Part shown: positions 54,178-62,133 of the stretch, one piece after another
How positions within the stretch are numbered: position 1 is the first letter of the stretch
Layout: each line of letters opens with the position of its first letter
Assembly (NCBI RefSeq): GCF_008086175.1
Contig: NZ_VSKM01000001.1
Location: forward strand, 186,001-250,000
Reading direction: 5' to 3'
Source: Bizionia saleffrena
Lineage (GTDB): Bacteria; Bacteroidota; Bacteroidia; Flavobacteriales; Flavobacteriaceae
DNA length: 64,000 bases
Translations under genes and position numbers: made by a program
The notes under the pieces: generated by a model
Database searches by the model: none
Told to the model about the DNA's origin: nothing
What the model saw: the letters and a program-made list of their open reading frames with translations, nothing else

Positions 54178-54567
54178 TTATTTAAGATCTAAAATCTTAG
54201 CAATATTAGGTTTAAAGTAGTCGGGGCCTTTAAGTACTTTACCATCTTCTCGATAGATAGGCTCACCATTTTTTCCTAATTTACTCATATTACTGCGTTG
54301 TATCTCATTAAACACGTCTTCAATTTTATATTGCATTCCGTGTTCTATAATGGTACCACATAAAATATAAAGCATATCGCCCAAGGCATCGGCAACCTCA
54401 ACGATATCGTTATTATTGGCGGCTTCTAAATACTCTTCATTTTCTTCTTGCATTAAATTAAATCGCAACGTATTTTTTGCCTCACCTAAATTGGCTATTG
54501 GTGTCTCGCGATGTCCAATTTTAAAGGCGGTATGAAAATCGGTTACTGCTTTTATTTTATTTTTCAT
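54178..54567 (-). CDS. MazG/PRA-PH-like nucleoside triphosphate pyrophosphohydrolase
   Basis: This 129-residue all-alpha NTP pyrophosphohydrolase has the metal-binding acids in EENEEYLEAANNND and EVADALGDMLYILCG, the E-x2-E…E-x2-D motif of this superfamily. The segment SNMSKLGKNGEPIYREDGKVLKGPDYFKP resembles dUTPase/phage-type members that hydrolyse non-canonical or excess dNTPs. Substrate unknown. Divergent from a tiny membrane protein gene. Confidence 0.87.
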   Translation of the reverse strand: MKNKIKAVTDFHTAFKIGHRETPIANLGEAKNTLRFNLMQEENEEYLEAANNNDIVEVADALGDMLYILCGTIIEHGMQYKIEDVFNEIQRSNMSKLGKNGEPIYREDGKVLKGPDYFKPNIAKILDLK

Positions 54568-54621
54568 AGTTAAAAAAGTAAATTAAGATTGTAATGGTTA
54601 TTTTTGCATAAAAATAAGAAT

Positions 54622-54807
54622 ATGTTTAGTAGAGGACAATTAGTTTTTGGTGTTTTATTTGCAATCGTGTTTATCTGCGCAATTATTTACACTTACAGAA
54701 AAGACTTTAAGTTACACAGACAACACTATAAAGGCACACTATGGGTACTACTCGCATTTATAGGTTTTATTAGTTTTATTGCGGGCATAAAATTTATATT
54801 TACTTAG
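54622..54807 (+). CDS. Small membrane protein
   Basis: This 61-residue protein has two hydrophobic helices (about 5-25 and 40-60) joined by a basic loop (YTYRKDFKLHRQHYKG). A TTG at 54604 could add six residues; the ATG at 54622 is preferred. The family appears in flavobacteria but no function is known to me. It is a single gene divergent from the MazG-like gene. Confidence 0.65.
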   Translation: MFSRGQLVFGVLFAIVFICAIIYTYRKDFKLHRQHYKGTLWVLLAFIGFISFIAGIKFIFT

Positions 54808-54905
54808 TAGTTACTTTATAACTCTACTAATACTCTTATCATTTTTAAAACACTGAAAATACTTATTTAATTTTAGTAAATTTGATAACTAACTCACACC
54901 AAATT

Positions 54906-55952
54906 ATGAAAGCTTTCAAATACATTTTCTTTCTATTACTTATTGCTATAATAGCTCTTTCTATTTACATTGCTGTACAACCAAATTCCTATAACGTTTC
55001 GCGTACCCGCACAATTAATGCACCAGCTGCAGTAATTTATGATAATGTTATCGATTTTAAAAACTGGGAATCTTGGTCGTCGTGGGCTGAAAAAGAGGAA
55101 AGCTTAAAAATTATGTTACCAGAAAACACAAACGGTGTTGGCGGCTCTTATTCTTGGGAAGGTGATGATGGTATTGGAACAATGCGAACAATTGCAGCAT
55201 CTCCATATACCTCTATTACACAAGAAATGGAACTTGATGAAGATTACCCAAAATCAAATGTCTCTTGGACATTTGCTCCAAATGCTGAGGGCACAACTGA
55301 TGTTACTTGGGCTATCTCTGGCGATAACCTTCCATTTATGTTTAAAGCTTACACAGCGTTCTCTGGATCTATGGACGAACAAATTGGCTCAGACTACGAA
55401 CGAAGTTTAGAAAAATTAGACAGTATTGTGGTTACAGCAATGAAAAAATACAGTGTTACAACCGACAGTGAAACAACATCACACAGTGGTGGTTACTACC
55501 TCTATAATACAACCTCTACTAAATTAAGTGACTACGTTTCTAAAATGCAGGAGATGTTACCCACAGTAATGGCTTATGCTAAAACAAACAATATTACAAT
55601 GGCTGGTGCCCCTTTTATTTTATATCACAAAAGAGATGTAGAGAACAATGCCGTTATGTTTTCGTCTGCAGTACCAACTACGGCAAAAGTAATTACTACG
55701 GAAACCGATATATTAACCGGACAACTTATTCCATTCACCGCTGTAAAAACGACCTTAAAAGGTGACTATAGCAATTTAAAAGCGGCTTGGGATAGTACGT
55801 TTAAATTTATTGAAGCTAACGGATTAAAACCCGATGAAAACGGCCCAATGTTAGAATCGTATTTAAACAACCCCCTGAATACTCCTAACCCAGCAAATTT
55901 AGTTACCGAAATTTATATTGCTGTTAAAGAACAGGAACAAGAAATCGAATAA
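54906..55952 (+). CDS. SRPBCC domain protein with GyrI-like C-terminus
   Basis: This 348-residue protein has an N-terminal membrane anchor (MKAFKYIFFLLLIAIIALSIYIAV). An SRPBCC/polyketide-cyclase-type domain at about 30-175 follows (TRTINAPAAVIYDNVIDFKNWESWSSW). The C-terminal GyrI-like effector-binding domain at about 195-345 has MAGAPFILYH and NPANLVTEIYIAV. The ATG at 54906 begins the anchor. It may bind a hydrophobic ligand at the envelope; the role is unknown. A terminator follows at 55975. Confidence 0.85.
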   Translation: MKAFKYIFFLLLIAIIALSIYIAVQPNSYNVSRTRTINAPAAVIYDNVIDFKNWESWSSWAEKEESLKIMLPENTNGVGGSYSWEGDDGIGTMRTIAASPYTSITQEMELDEDYPKSNVSWTFAPNAEGTTDVTWAISGDNLPFMFKAYTAFSGSMDEQIGSDYERSLEKLDSIVVTAMKKYSVTTDSETTSHSGGYYLYNTTSTKLSDYVSKMQEMLPTVMAYAKTNNITMAGAPFILYHKRDVENNAVMFSSAVPTTAKVITTETDILTGQLIPFTAVKTTLKGDYSNLKAAWDSTFKFIEANGLKPDENGPMLESYLNNPLNTPNPANLVTEIYIAVKEQEQEIE

Positions 55953-55974
55953 TATACAATAGAAAATATAGGTG

Positions 55975-56010
55975 TAAAAAAGCAGTTCTTTAATGAGAAC
56001 TGCTTTTTTT
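55975..56010 (+). terminator. Hairpin terminator
   Basis: AAAAAGCAGTTCTT pairs with GAGAACTGCTTTTTTT. It follows the SRPBCC/GyrI gene by 23 bases. Confidence 0.85.
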
Positions 56011-56164
56011 ATAATTCTATTTTAAAAAACAGCTGCTCACAATTTAATTTAAGGTATTCAATCATTTAAAAACTTAGAAGGATTCTACCCGATTTTACGA
56101 CCAGATTAAAAAAAATTAAATACTATTGTAGTGTTATAGGGTAATCTTAGAAGAATTATAGCGT

Positions 56165-56533
56165 ATGAAAAACTTAATACTTGTTTTTATTGGAGGTGGT
56201 TTTGGCAGCGTTTTACGTTATACCATTGGGAAGCATCTAAACAATCAGTCCACAGGAATTCCTTATGGTACCTTTGCTGCTAATATTATTGGAAGCTTAA
56301 TTATTGGTATTATTCTAGGCTTGGCGGCTAAAAATGTATTATCAGAAAACCAAATAGTACTTTTAGCAACGGGTTTTTGTGGCGGCTTGACCACCTTTTC
56401 TACTTTTGCTTACGAAAATCATGTGTTTTTAAAATCTGGAGACTTTACCAGTTTTGCTCTATACACCATTGCGAGTTTTATTATTGGTTTCTTAGCCGTT
56501 TTTGGCGGCGTATTTATAGCTAAAAGCTTCTAA
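56165..56533 (+). CDS. crcB: Fluoride efflux channel CrcB/Fluc
   Basis: This 122-residue four-helix protein exports fluoride as a dual-topology dimer. GGGFGSVLRYTIGKHLNN, GTFAANIIGSLIIG (the conserved Asn of the pore) and GFCGGLTTFSTFAYE (the Phe-box/TM3 break Na+ site) are intact. The stop overlaps the stop of the convergent DUF1684 gene. No fluoride riboswitch of the classic form was recognised in the 150 bases upstream. Confidence 0.94.
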   Translation: MKNLILVFIGGGFGSVLRYTIGKHLNNQSTGIPYGTFAANIIGSLIIGIILGLAAKNVLSENQIVLLATGFCGGLTTFSTFAYENHVFLKSGDFTSFALYTIASFIIGFLAVFGGVFIAKSF

Positions 56534-57135
56534 TGTTTTTTGTATTTTTTTACTCCAGCTTCAACAATGGTTTCTAAATAGTTTATACTAGGCACTAACG
56601 GACAAGAGTACGTTTCGTTATAAGCGCAATAGGGATTGTAGGCCGAATTGAAATCGATAATTAGTGTATCGCTATCCGGTATTTCTAAATCAATGTAACG
56701 TCCGGCGCCGTACGTCGCCTCGCCATTAGTTTCATCTAAAAACGGAAGCAATAAGTAATTTTCAAAACCTTCGGTCGTCATTAATACTTTATCTTGATAC
56801 ACGTTAAGTTGGTAGGTGCTATCCTTCAGTTTAAAAGTTAACACGCCGTAAACACGACTTTTAGTCAAGCGGTCGGTAGTGGTTTTCATGTTAAAAAATT
56901 CTGAATCTGGTGTTCGTTTTACTGTTGCCGAAACCACAAAATCGTTATCATAGGTATAAAAGTCTAAACTTCTAAACGTCTTTCTATCCTTTGCTTTTAA
57001 AGGCGATGTTGTTGCATCTTTAAATTCGGAATTTATCTTTTTCTGAAACGGTGTGTCGCCCATAACAGGTGTTTTATTTTGCGAACAACTTAAGACAAAG
57101 ACAACTATAACGATAAGGACACTCAGGTTTTTCAT
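56530..57135 (-). CDS. DUF1684 lipoprotein
   Basis: This 201-residue protein has a lipoprotein signal (MKNLSVLIVIVVFVLSC, Cys at 17). The DUF1684 domain includes YGAGRYIDLEIPDSDTLIIDFN and the strongly conserved NPYCAYNETYSCPLVPSIN, the N-P-Y-C…Y-x-C-P cluster. Function unknown; widespread in Bacteroidota. The ATG at 57135 starts the signal, in preference to the GTG at 57156. Confidence 0.9.
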   Translation of the reverse strand: MKNLSVLIVIVVFVLSCSQNKTPVMGDTPFQKKINSEFKDATTSPLKAKDRKTFRSLDFYTYDNDFVVSATVKRTPDSEFFNMKTTTDRLTKSRVYGVLTFKLKDSTYQLNVYQDKVLMTTEGFENYLLLPFLDETNGEATYGAGRYIDLEIPDSDTLIIDFNSAYNPYCAYNETYSCPLVPSINYLETIVEAGVKKYKKH

Positions 57136-57315
57136 TTGGATTTTTTTTCGATTCACAAATACAATATAAACTTTTTTTGCTTAGTTTTACTTCTTCAAAA
57201 GTACAAATATAATGCGATTAGAATTTAGGAATTATAAGCAGATTACCACTTGTATAAATACAACGCGGACTACTTATGTGCACTGATGCTTTTAAACGTT
57301 TAAAAAATACATTTT

Positions 57316-57344
57316 AAAAAGTCCAGCACCATTGTTGGACTTTC
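57316..57344 (+). other. Leader hairpin upstream of MFS gene
   Basis: AAAGTCCA pairs with TGGACTTT across a ten-base loop, 46 bases before the MFS start. The T-tract after it is weak (CTTATTTCT), so it may be an attenuator or the end of a short upstream transcript. Confidence 0.4.
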
Positions 57345-57389
57345 TTATTTCTAAAACTTAAGCGAATGCTTTGGTAAACACACGTAACA

Positions 57390-58619
57390 ATGAAAATTTA
57401 CAACCTTATTGTACATAAGATCTGGAACCCTTATTTGGACACCTTTAACGGACTGTCTAAAGAAGTATGGTGGCTTGCTCTCATTACACTTGTAAATAGA
57501 GCTGGTACAATGGTTATTCCGTTTCTCTCTATTTACTTAACGGAAGAGTTGCATTTCAGTTTTAAAGATGTAGGAAGCATTCTTTCTGCATTTGGTTTAG
57601 GTTCGGTAGTAGGTTCTTGGCTTGGCGGTAAATTAACTGATAAAATTGGCTATTACAAAATAATGGTTTTTAGCCTTTTAACTTCTGGTTTTATGTTTAT
57701 TGGTCTGCAATATCTTAATACGCTTACTTCTATTTGCATTGGTATCTTTTTATTAATGGTCGTTGCCGATATGTTTAGACCGGCTATGTTTGTGGCGTTA
57801 AGCGCTTACAGTAAACCTGAAAACAAAACACGAAGTGTAACCCTTATTAGATTAGCAATAAACTTGGGCTTTTCGGCAGGACCAGCAATAGGCGGCTTAA
57901 TTATTACCACAATAAGTTATGGTGGTTTGTTCTGGATTGACGGTATCTCTTGTATTTTAGCCTCGCTACTATTAGTACGTGTATTGCATCCTAAAAAAAC
58001 AACAGTACAAGACCAAATCACGGTACGCAATCCCATATCTGTTTATAAAGATTTCCCATTTCTAATTTTCTTTGTTGCTATGGTATTATTTGGCGTTATC
58101 TTTCTTCAATATTTCTCTACGATGCCTATCTATTACAGAAGAGAGCACGCCCTTAGTGAATTCGAAATTGGATTATTAATGGGCTTTAATGGTTTCTTTA
58201 TTTTTCTATTCGAAATGCCTTTAATTGCCTGGTTAGATAAAACAAAATTTAAAAAAGCAACGCTTATATTGTTTGGCGCCCTATTAACCGCAAGCAGCTT
58301 TATTATTCTGATTATGACAAATTGGGTAGGTATATTAATTGTCGGGATGCTATTAATGACGATTGGCGAAATGATTGCTTTTCCGTTTTCTAACGCTTTT
58401 GCTTTGCAACGTGCTAAAAAAGGAAACCAAGGGGAATATATGGCGATGTACTCTATAGCTTTTTCATTTTCGCACATTTTTGGTCATAATGCAGGATTAC
58501 GACTGGTAGATGGCGTTGGCTTTAATAATACCTGGTTGGTGATGACTGGTTTAGGAGCGTTGTGCGTATTGCTACTGATATTTTTGAATAATTATATGAA
58601 GAAAACTAGCGACCTATAA
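57390..58619 (+). CDS. MFS transporter
   Basis: This 409-residue major-facilitator permease has twelve predicted helices. FGLGSVVGSWLGGKLTDKIGYYK is motif A between helices 2 and 3, and RLAINLGFSAGPAIGG the helix-5 motif C-like stretch found in drug antiporters. A probable exporter of small molecules; substrate not inferable. It is a single gene with a hairpin in its leader at 57316-57344. Confidence 0.9.
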   Translation: MKIYNLIVHKIWNPYLDTFNGLSKEVWWLALITLVNRAGTMVIPFLSIYLTEELHFSFKDVGSILSAFGLGSVVGSWLGGKLTDKIGYYKIMVFSLLTSGFMFIGLQYLNTLTSICIGIFLLMVVADMFRPAMFVALSAYSKPENKTRSVTLIRLAINLGFSAGPAIGGLIITTISYGGLFWIDGISCILASLLLVRVLHPKKTTVQDQITVRNPISVYKDFPFLIFFVAMVLFGVIFLQYFSTMPIYYRREHALSEFEIGLLMGFNGFFIFLFEMPLIAWLDKTKFKKATLILFGALLTASSFIILIMTNWVGILIVGMLLMTIGEMIAFPFSNAFALQRAKKGNQGEYMAMYSIAFSFSHIFGHNAGLRLVDGVGFNNTWLVMTGLGALCVLLLIFLNNYMKKTSDL

Positions 58620-58725
58620 TCCTTTACTTTAGACTAGAGTGCTTAATACAAACACGCTAAGCTGAAGCTTTAAAAACGAGCCTTCTTAAGGTTTACGAAA
58701 GCAGGTGTTGCAGAATATATTTGTG

Positions 58726-59172
58726 TTAATAGCCTGCTTTTTTTATGGTATTATTTTTAACCACGTGCGACAAAACAATTTGGGTTTTGGTCTCACCATA
58801 ACTAATAAGTTGGTCGATAAATAACTCTAAATGCTTTTGGTTTTTTAAAACAACCTCCATTACAAAGTTTTCATTTCCGGTAATGCGGTAGCAGTTTACA
58901 ACCTCCTCGTACGTTTTAACCTTCTCTAAAAAAGGCTTCAATTTCCCCATAAAGGCGCGTAAAGTAATTAATGCTTTAAGTTGGTAGCCTGCCTCAAATG
59001 ACGAGATTGTTGCATTGTAGCTTTCTATAACCCCTAAGTCTTGCATTTTCTTAATACGCTCCGAGACCGCAGGAGAACTCACCCCTACGCGTCGTCCAAT
59101 TTCGGCATTGGAGAGCCTAGCATTTTCCTGTAAACAGTTTAAAATCTTCCAGTTAAGGGAATCGATGCTCAT
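58726..59172 (-). CDS. Lrp/AsnC family transcriptional regulator
   Basis: This 148-residue regulator has an N-terminal HTH (IDSLNWKILNCLQENARLSNAEIGRRVGVSSPAVSERIKKM) and the RAM/AsnC effector domain (ALITLRAFMGKLKPFLEKV, CYRITGNENFVMEVVL). It senses amino acids. It is divergent from the four-helix protein gene; the 119-base space between them would be its autoregulatory region. Confidence 0.94.
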   Translation of the reverse strand: MSIDSLNWKILNCLQENARLSNAEIGRRVGVSSPAVSERIKKMQDLGVIESYNATISSFEAGYQLKALITLRAFMGKLKPFLEKVKTYEEVVNCYRITGNENFVMEVVLKNQKHLELFIDQLISYGETKTQIVLSHVVKNNTIKKAGY

Positions 59173-59291
59173 ATTAAAGAATATTAGTATAATTTAGTTA
59201 AATATTAAAGCAAATATAGTGTTTTGCTTTAATATAAAAAGTATTTTCCGCTTACTTGTGCCTATTTTTGAGTAAAATTGATATACGAATT

Positions 59292-59687
59292 ATGTCTACT
59301 ATAATGCCTACTTACCTTTCTGAATTGCCTGTTTACAAAAAGGCATTAGAAATTTTTGTCTTATCAAGAAGTATTTCGTCGTATTTAAATCAAGATTTAT
59401 CGTACTTAAAAGCAGATGGGTCTGAAGACGAGCACATTTATTTTAGCGGTGATATTGTACAGCAGTCGGTATCTTTGGCTCCCGAAATTATTAATGTAGA
59501 ATTAGAATTGTGTGCCTTAAAAAAGCAAAAACACATTGCCTCTTTAGAGCGCATTACAAATGCATTGTATAGAAATTGTAAGCGTTTAGAAACATCTAAA
59601 AGTAATGGAAAGGACTATTTACCAATTTTAAGAAAAGAACTACGAAAGTTTAAAGCTATAAAGAACCACTGGATGTTAACGCTTTAA
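59292..59687 (+). CDS. Four-helix-bundle-type protein
   Basis: This 131-residue helical protein has LPVYKKALEIFVLSRSISSYL at the start, resembling the first helix of four-helix-bundle (23S rRNA intervening-sequence-like) proteins. It lacks their usual length and second-half motifs. The ATG at 59292 is preferred over an upstream TTG. Its stop overlaps the sigZ stop by four bases (convergent). Role unknown. Confidence 0.65.
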   Translation: MSTIMPTYLSELPVYKKALEIFVLSRSISSYLNQDLSYLKADGSEDEHIYFSGDIVQQSVSLAPEIINVELELCALKKQKHIASLERITNALYRNCKRLETSKSNGKDYLPILRKELRKFKAIKNHWMLTL

Positions 59688-60229
59688 TGCGCACAGACCT
59701 TACAATCTGCTTTTTCTTGTAGTTCGCCTACTAGGTACCCTTCATCATTAAGTTTAAACCCGCAGCAATCCATAAACCCTTTAGCAATGAGTGTTCTTGC
59801 GCGCTGTATTTGCGACTTTACCGTTGGCAATGGCAATTGTAGCTGTGTTGCTATATCGGCTTGCTTCATCCCTTTTATATCTGCTAAGAATAACGGTGTT
59901 CGGTATTTTTTAGGCAGATTTTTTATAATGCCGCGTAAGCAGTCTTTTTCGGTATGCTCATTATCTTCATTATTTTCTGCTAGAAACTCATTATCCGCGA
60001 TATCGATTGTTAACTTGTTTTGTCTAAAATAATCGTAAACCGTATATCTGGCAATCGAGAACACCCACGATTTTAGCTTGCTTTCATCATTTAAACTCTC
60101 GCGTTTGGTGTGTACTTTTATAAAAGTGTCTTGGAGCAAATCATCGGTTACGGCTTCATCCTTCACTTTACTTTGTATAAAGTGTTTAATGGCTTCTGCA
60201 TATAATTTCCAAATGGCTTTTGTGGTCAT
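59684..60229 (-). CDS. sigZ: SigZ-type ECF RNA polymerase sigma factor
   Basis: This 181-residue sigma-70-family factor has a region 2 (VTDDLLQDTFIKVHTKRESL … WVFSIARYTVYDYFR) and region 4 (LPKKYRTPLFLADIKGMKQADIATQLQLPLPTVKSQIQRAR). After region 4 comes the SigZ-specific tail with DCCGFKLNDEGYLVGELQEKADCKVC, four cysteines arranged as CC…C-x-x-C that could bind metal or form disulphides. No anti-sigma gene is adjacent. A 33-residue Cys-rich ORF and a terminator-like hairpin lie directly upstream on the same strand. Confidence 0.92.
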   Translation of the reverse strand: MTTKAIWKLYAEAIKHFIQSKVKDEAVTDDLLQDTFIKVHTKRESLNDESKLKSWVFSIARYTVYDYFRQNKLTIDIADNEFLAENNEDNEHTEKDCLRGIIKNLPKKYRTPLFLADIKGMKQADIATQLQLPLPTVKSQIQRARTLIAKGFMDCCGFKLNDEGYLVGELQEKADCKVCAH

Positions 60230-60240
60230 AAATCAGGACT

Positions 60241-60285
60241 AAAAACAGCGTTTACTTTAGCATAAAGCTACTAAAATAAACGCTG
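60241..60285 (-). terminator. Terminator-like hairpin before sigZ
   Basis: On the minus strand CAGCGTTTATTTTAG pairs with CTAAAGTAAACGCTG (one mismatch, ten-base loop) and is followed by TTTTT. It lies between the Cys-rich ORF (stop at 60309) and sigZ, ending 11 bases before the sigZ ATG. It could be an attenuator or a terminator for the short upstream transcript. Confidence 0.65.
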
Positions 60286-60308
60286 AAGTGCATCATTTTA
60301 AATATAAC

Positions 60309-60410
60309 TTAACAGTTGCAATTTGCACACGTACAATTCTCGCAAGTACAGTTCGCACAATTTCCTTCTTTACAATTGGTACAGTTACACGTACATTCGG
60401 TAGTTTTCAT
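60309..60410 (-). CDS. 33-residue Cys-rich peptide (metallothionein-like or leader peptide)
   Basis: This tiny ORF encodes 33 residues starting MKTTEC. Cysteines are at positions 6, 8, 10, 13, 18, 21, 23, 26, 28, 31 and 33: 11 of 33 residues, mostly in NC and TC pairs. The only interruption is KEG at 14-16. Synonymous codons vary freely (TGT/TGC, AAC/AAT, ACC/ACT/ACG), which suggests selection on the peptide rather than a simple DNA repeat. It is the first short gene upstream of sigZ (79 bases) and follows the AGCS symporter stop by 79 bases. It resembles small metallothioneins in composition only. It may bind thiophilic metals, or be a Cys-codon leader peptide. Confidence 0.6.
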   Translation of the reverse strand: MKTTECTCNCTNCKEGNCANCTCENCTCANCNC

Positions 60411-60489
60411 GGGTATAAAATTTTAAGTTCATATAATAGACGTTGATATCTTTAAAAAGATGCCTTTTTATAGCATTATTTTTTCAGCA

Positions 60490-62034
60490 CTAAAATTTCG
60501 CTCCGATAACCTTCTTATACCGTATAAGCTCTTCTTTCACTTTATTACGCAGAATAAACAAACCAATCATGTTAGGAATTAGCATAGCAAATATCATCGC
60601 ATCAGCAAAATTAATAACTGCTGAAAGGCTCACTGCTGAACCGATTACGGTACACACACAGAATAAAATTTTATAAGTGTACTCTGTTTTCTTTCCTCTT
60701 CCGAATAGGAAGCTCCATGACTGATACCCATAATACGACCATGTAATCATAGATGAAAACGCAAATAACACAACAGCAACAGCCAAAACATAGGGGAACC
60801 AAGAGACTCCACTTTCTAATGCCGATGCGGTTAAGAGTACACCTTGTTCGAAATTAATCTCCATTCCTGTGGTTACTTGCCCTGTAATAATTAAAACTAA
60901 AGCAGTCATAGTACACACCACAACCGTATCTATAAACGGTTCTAAAAGGGCAACTAAACCTTCACTTGCTGGATAATTTGTTTTTACGGCACTATGCGCG
61001 ATCGAGGAACTACCAATACCCGCTTCGTTGCTAATTGCTGCACGCCTAAATCCTTGAATAATAACCCCCACTAAACCACCTGCCATACTTGAAGGGTTAA
61101 AAGCACCATCCCAAATTGCTAAGAACGCATTAGGGATTTTGGTATAATTAAGAACTAAAATAGTAATAATGGCAAGTAGATAAACAAGCACCATTAGCGG
61201 TACTAATTTATCGGTAACATTGGCAATTTTTTTAATACCGCCTAAGATAACAATACCCACAAAAAAGGACATAATTAAACCAAACACCCAAGCATTACCG
61301 TGTAGAACACTGTTTTCTCCTCCGGTAACATACTCCACGAGTTTGTAGGCTTGATTAACTTGAAACATATTACCGCCACCAAAAGAGCCGCCAATACACA
61401 TAAACGCAAAAATAACAGCTAATACTTTCCCAAGCTTAGCGAAACCTTTCTCTTTGAGTCCGTTTTTTAAGTACGACATTGGACCGCCATATATTGTACC
61501 GTCTGCAGCGACTTCTCGATATTTTACACCGAGCGTACATTCTACAAATTTCGAAGACATCCCGAAGAGACCAGCAATAATCATCCAGAACGTTGCTCCT
61601 GGCCCACCTATGGTTAACGCAATTGCCACACCGGCGATATTACCTAAACCTACCGTAGCAGAAATAGCAGCAGTTAAGGCTTGAAAATGAGTAACTTCAC
61701 CATTATTTTTATCTTTAGGAGACTTTGCAGTGTTGCTGCTATTATTTTCGGGAGATTTGAGTTCTTTGTCTTTGGAAGACACCTCGTCTATAGCATCGTA
61801 TTTACCTTTTACTACATTAATAGCGGTCCGGAATCCTTTTATGTTAACAAACTTAAAGAACACCGTAAAATAAAGCGCTCCCAAAATAAGGATAATTACT
61901 GCCCACGGCACACTAACACCGTCGGTAATAGGAATTTCGTAAAAAACAGCATCTACAAACCATTGGGTTGCATTGCCAAAATAGTAGTTTATAGTATCGT
62001 CTAGAGAATTCTGCATTACTAAAAGTGGCTGCAT
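60490..62034 (-). CDS. Alanine/glycine:cation symporter (AGCS family)
   Basis: This 514-residue Na+-coupled amino-acid permease has about ten or eleven helices. The family signature GGPGATFWMIIAGLFGMSSKFVECTLGVKYRE lies around residue 145-175. AISNEAGIGSSSIAHSAV and VEYVTGGENSVLHG are typical. A Lys/Ser-rich insert near residues 85-110 (SSKDKELKSPENNSSNTAKSPKDKNNG) is unusual in length. It is transcribed from the promoter at 62048-62077 and may read into the Cys-peptide and sigZ. Confidence 0.93.
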   Translation of the reverse strand: MQPLLVMQNSLDDTINYYFGNATQWFVDAVFYEIPITDGVSVPWAVIILILGALYFTVFFKFVNIKGFRTAINVVKGKYDAIDEVSSKDKELKSPENNSSNTAKSPKDKNNGEVTHFQALTAAISATVGLGNIAGVAIALTIGGPGATFWMIIAGLFGMSSKFVECTLGVKYREVAADGTIYGGPMSYLKNGLKEKGFAKLGKVLAVIFAFMCIGGSFGGGNMFQVNQAYKLVEYVTGGENSVLHGNAWVFGLIMSFFVGIVILGGIKKIANVTDKLVPLMVLVYLLAIITILVLNYTKIPNAFLAIWDGAFNPSSMAGGLVGVIIQGFRRAAISNEAGIGSSSIAHSAVKTNYPASEGLVALLEPFIDTVVVCTMTALVLIITGQVTTGMEINFEQGVLLTASALESGVSWFPYVLAVAVVLFAFSSMITWSYYGYQSWSFLFGRGKKTEYTYKILFCVCTVIGSAVSLSAVINFADAMIFAMLIPNMIGLFILRNKVKEELIRYKKVIGAKF

Positions 62035-62047
62035 TCGTTTTTTTTAC

Positions 62048-62077
62048 CAAATTGAGATAAACCATCGCAAGCAGCAA
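62048..62077 (-). promoter_or_regulatory. Promoter of the AGCS symporter gene
   Basis: On the minus strand TTG (62077-62075) and TCAATTTG (62055-62048) are separated by exactly 19 bp, matching the Bacteroidota pattern with one mismatch. The predicted start is about seven bases before the ATG at 62034. Confidence 0.5.
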
Positions 62078-62133
62078 GGTTAACCAATGTTTAAATTTAG
62101 GTTAACGCTACTTAAGCATATGGTTAAGTAGCG
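62078..62133. promoter_or_regulatory. 22-bp-spaced GGTTAA array plus palindrome
   Basis: GGTTAA occurs at 62078-62083, 62100-62105 and 62122-62127, exactly 22 bp apart (two helical turns), directly upstream of the AGCS -33 element. The first is part of GGTTAACC, a perfect palindrome. A 10-bp inverted repeat, CGCTACTTAA / TTAAGTAGCG, spans 62106-62133 and includes the stop codon of the LuxR-type gene. It looks like an operator array. Confidence 0.5.

Noticed and set aside
56010-56164. Fluoride riboswitch before crcB
   Set aside because: No recognisable conserved core was found in this AT-rich leader.
60441-60463. Third copy of the structured repeat on the minus strand (GGCATC…AAAGATAT…AACG)
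   Set aside because: Only short fragments match; the stem arm, the flanking TTTGCG block and the ACCTTTAGG hairpin are missing.
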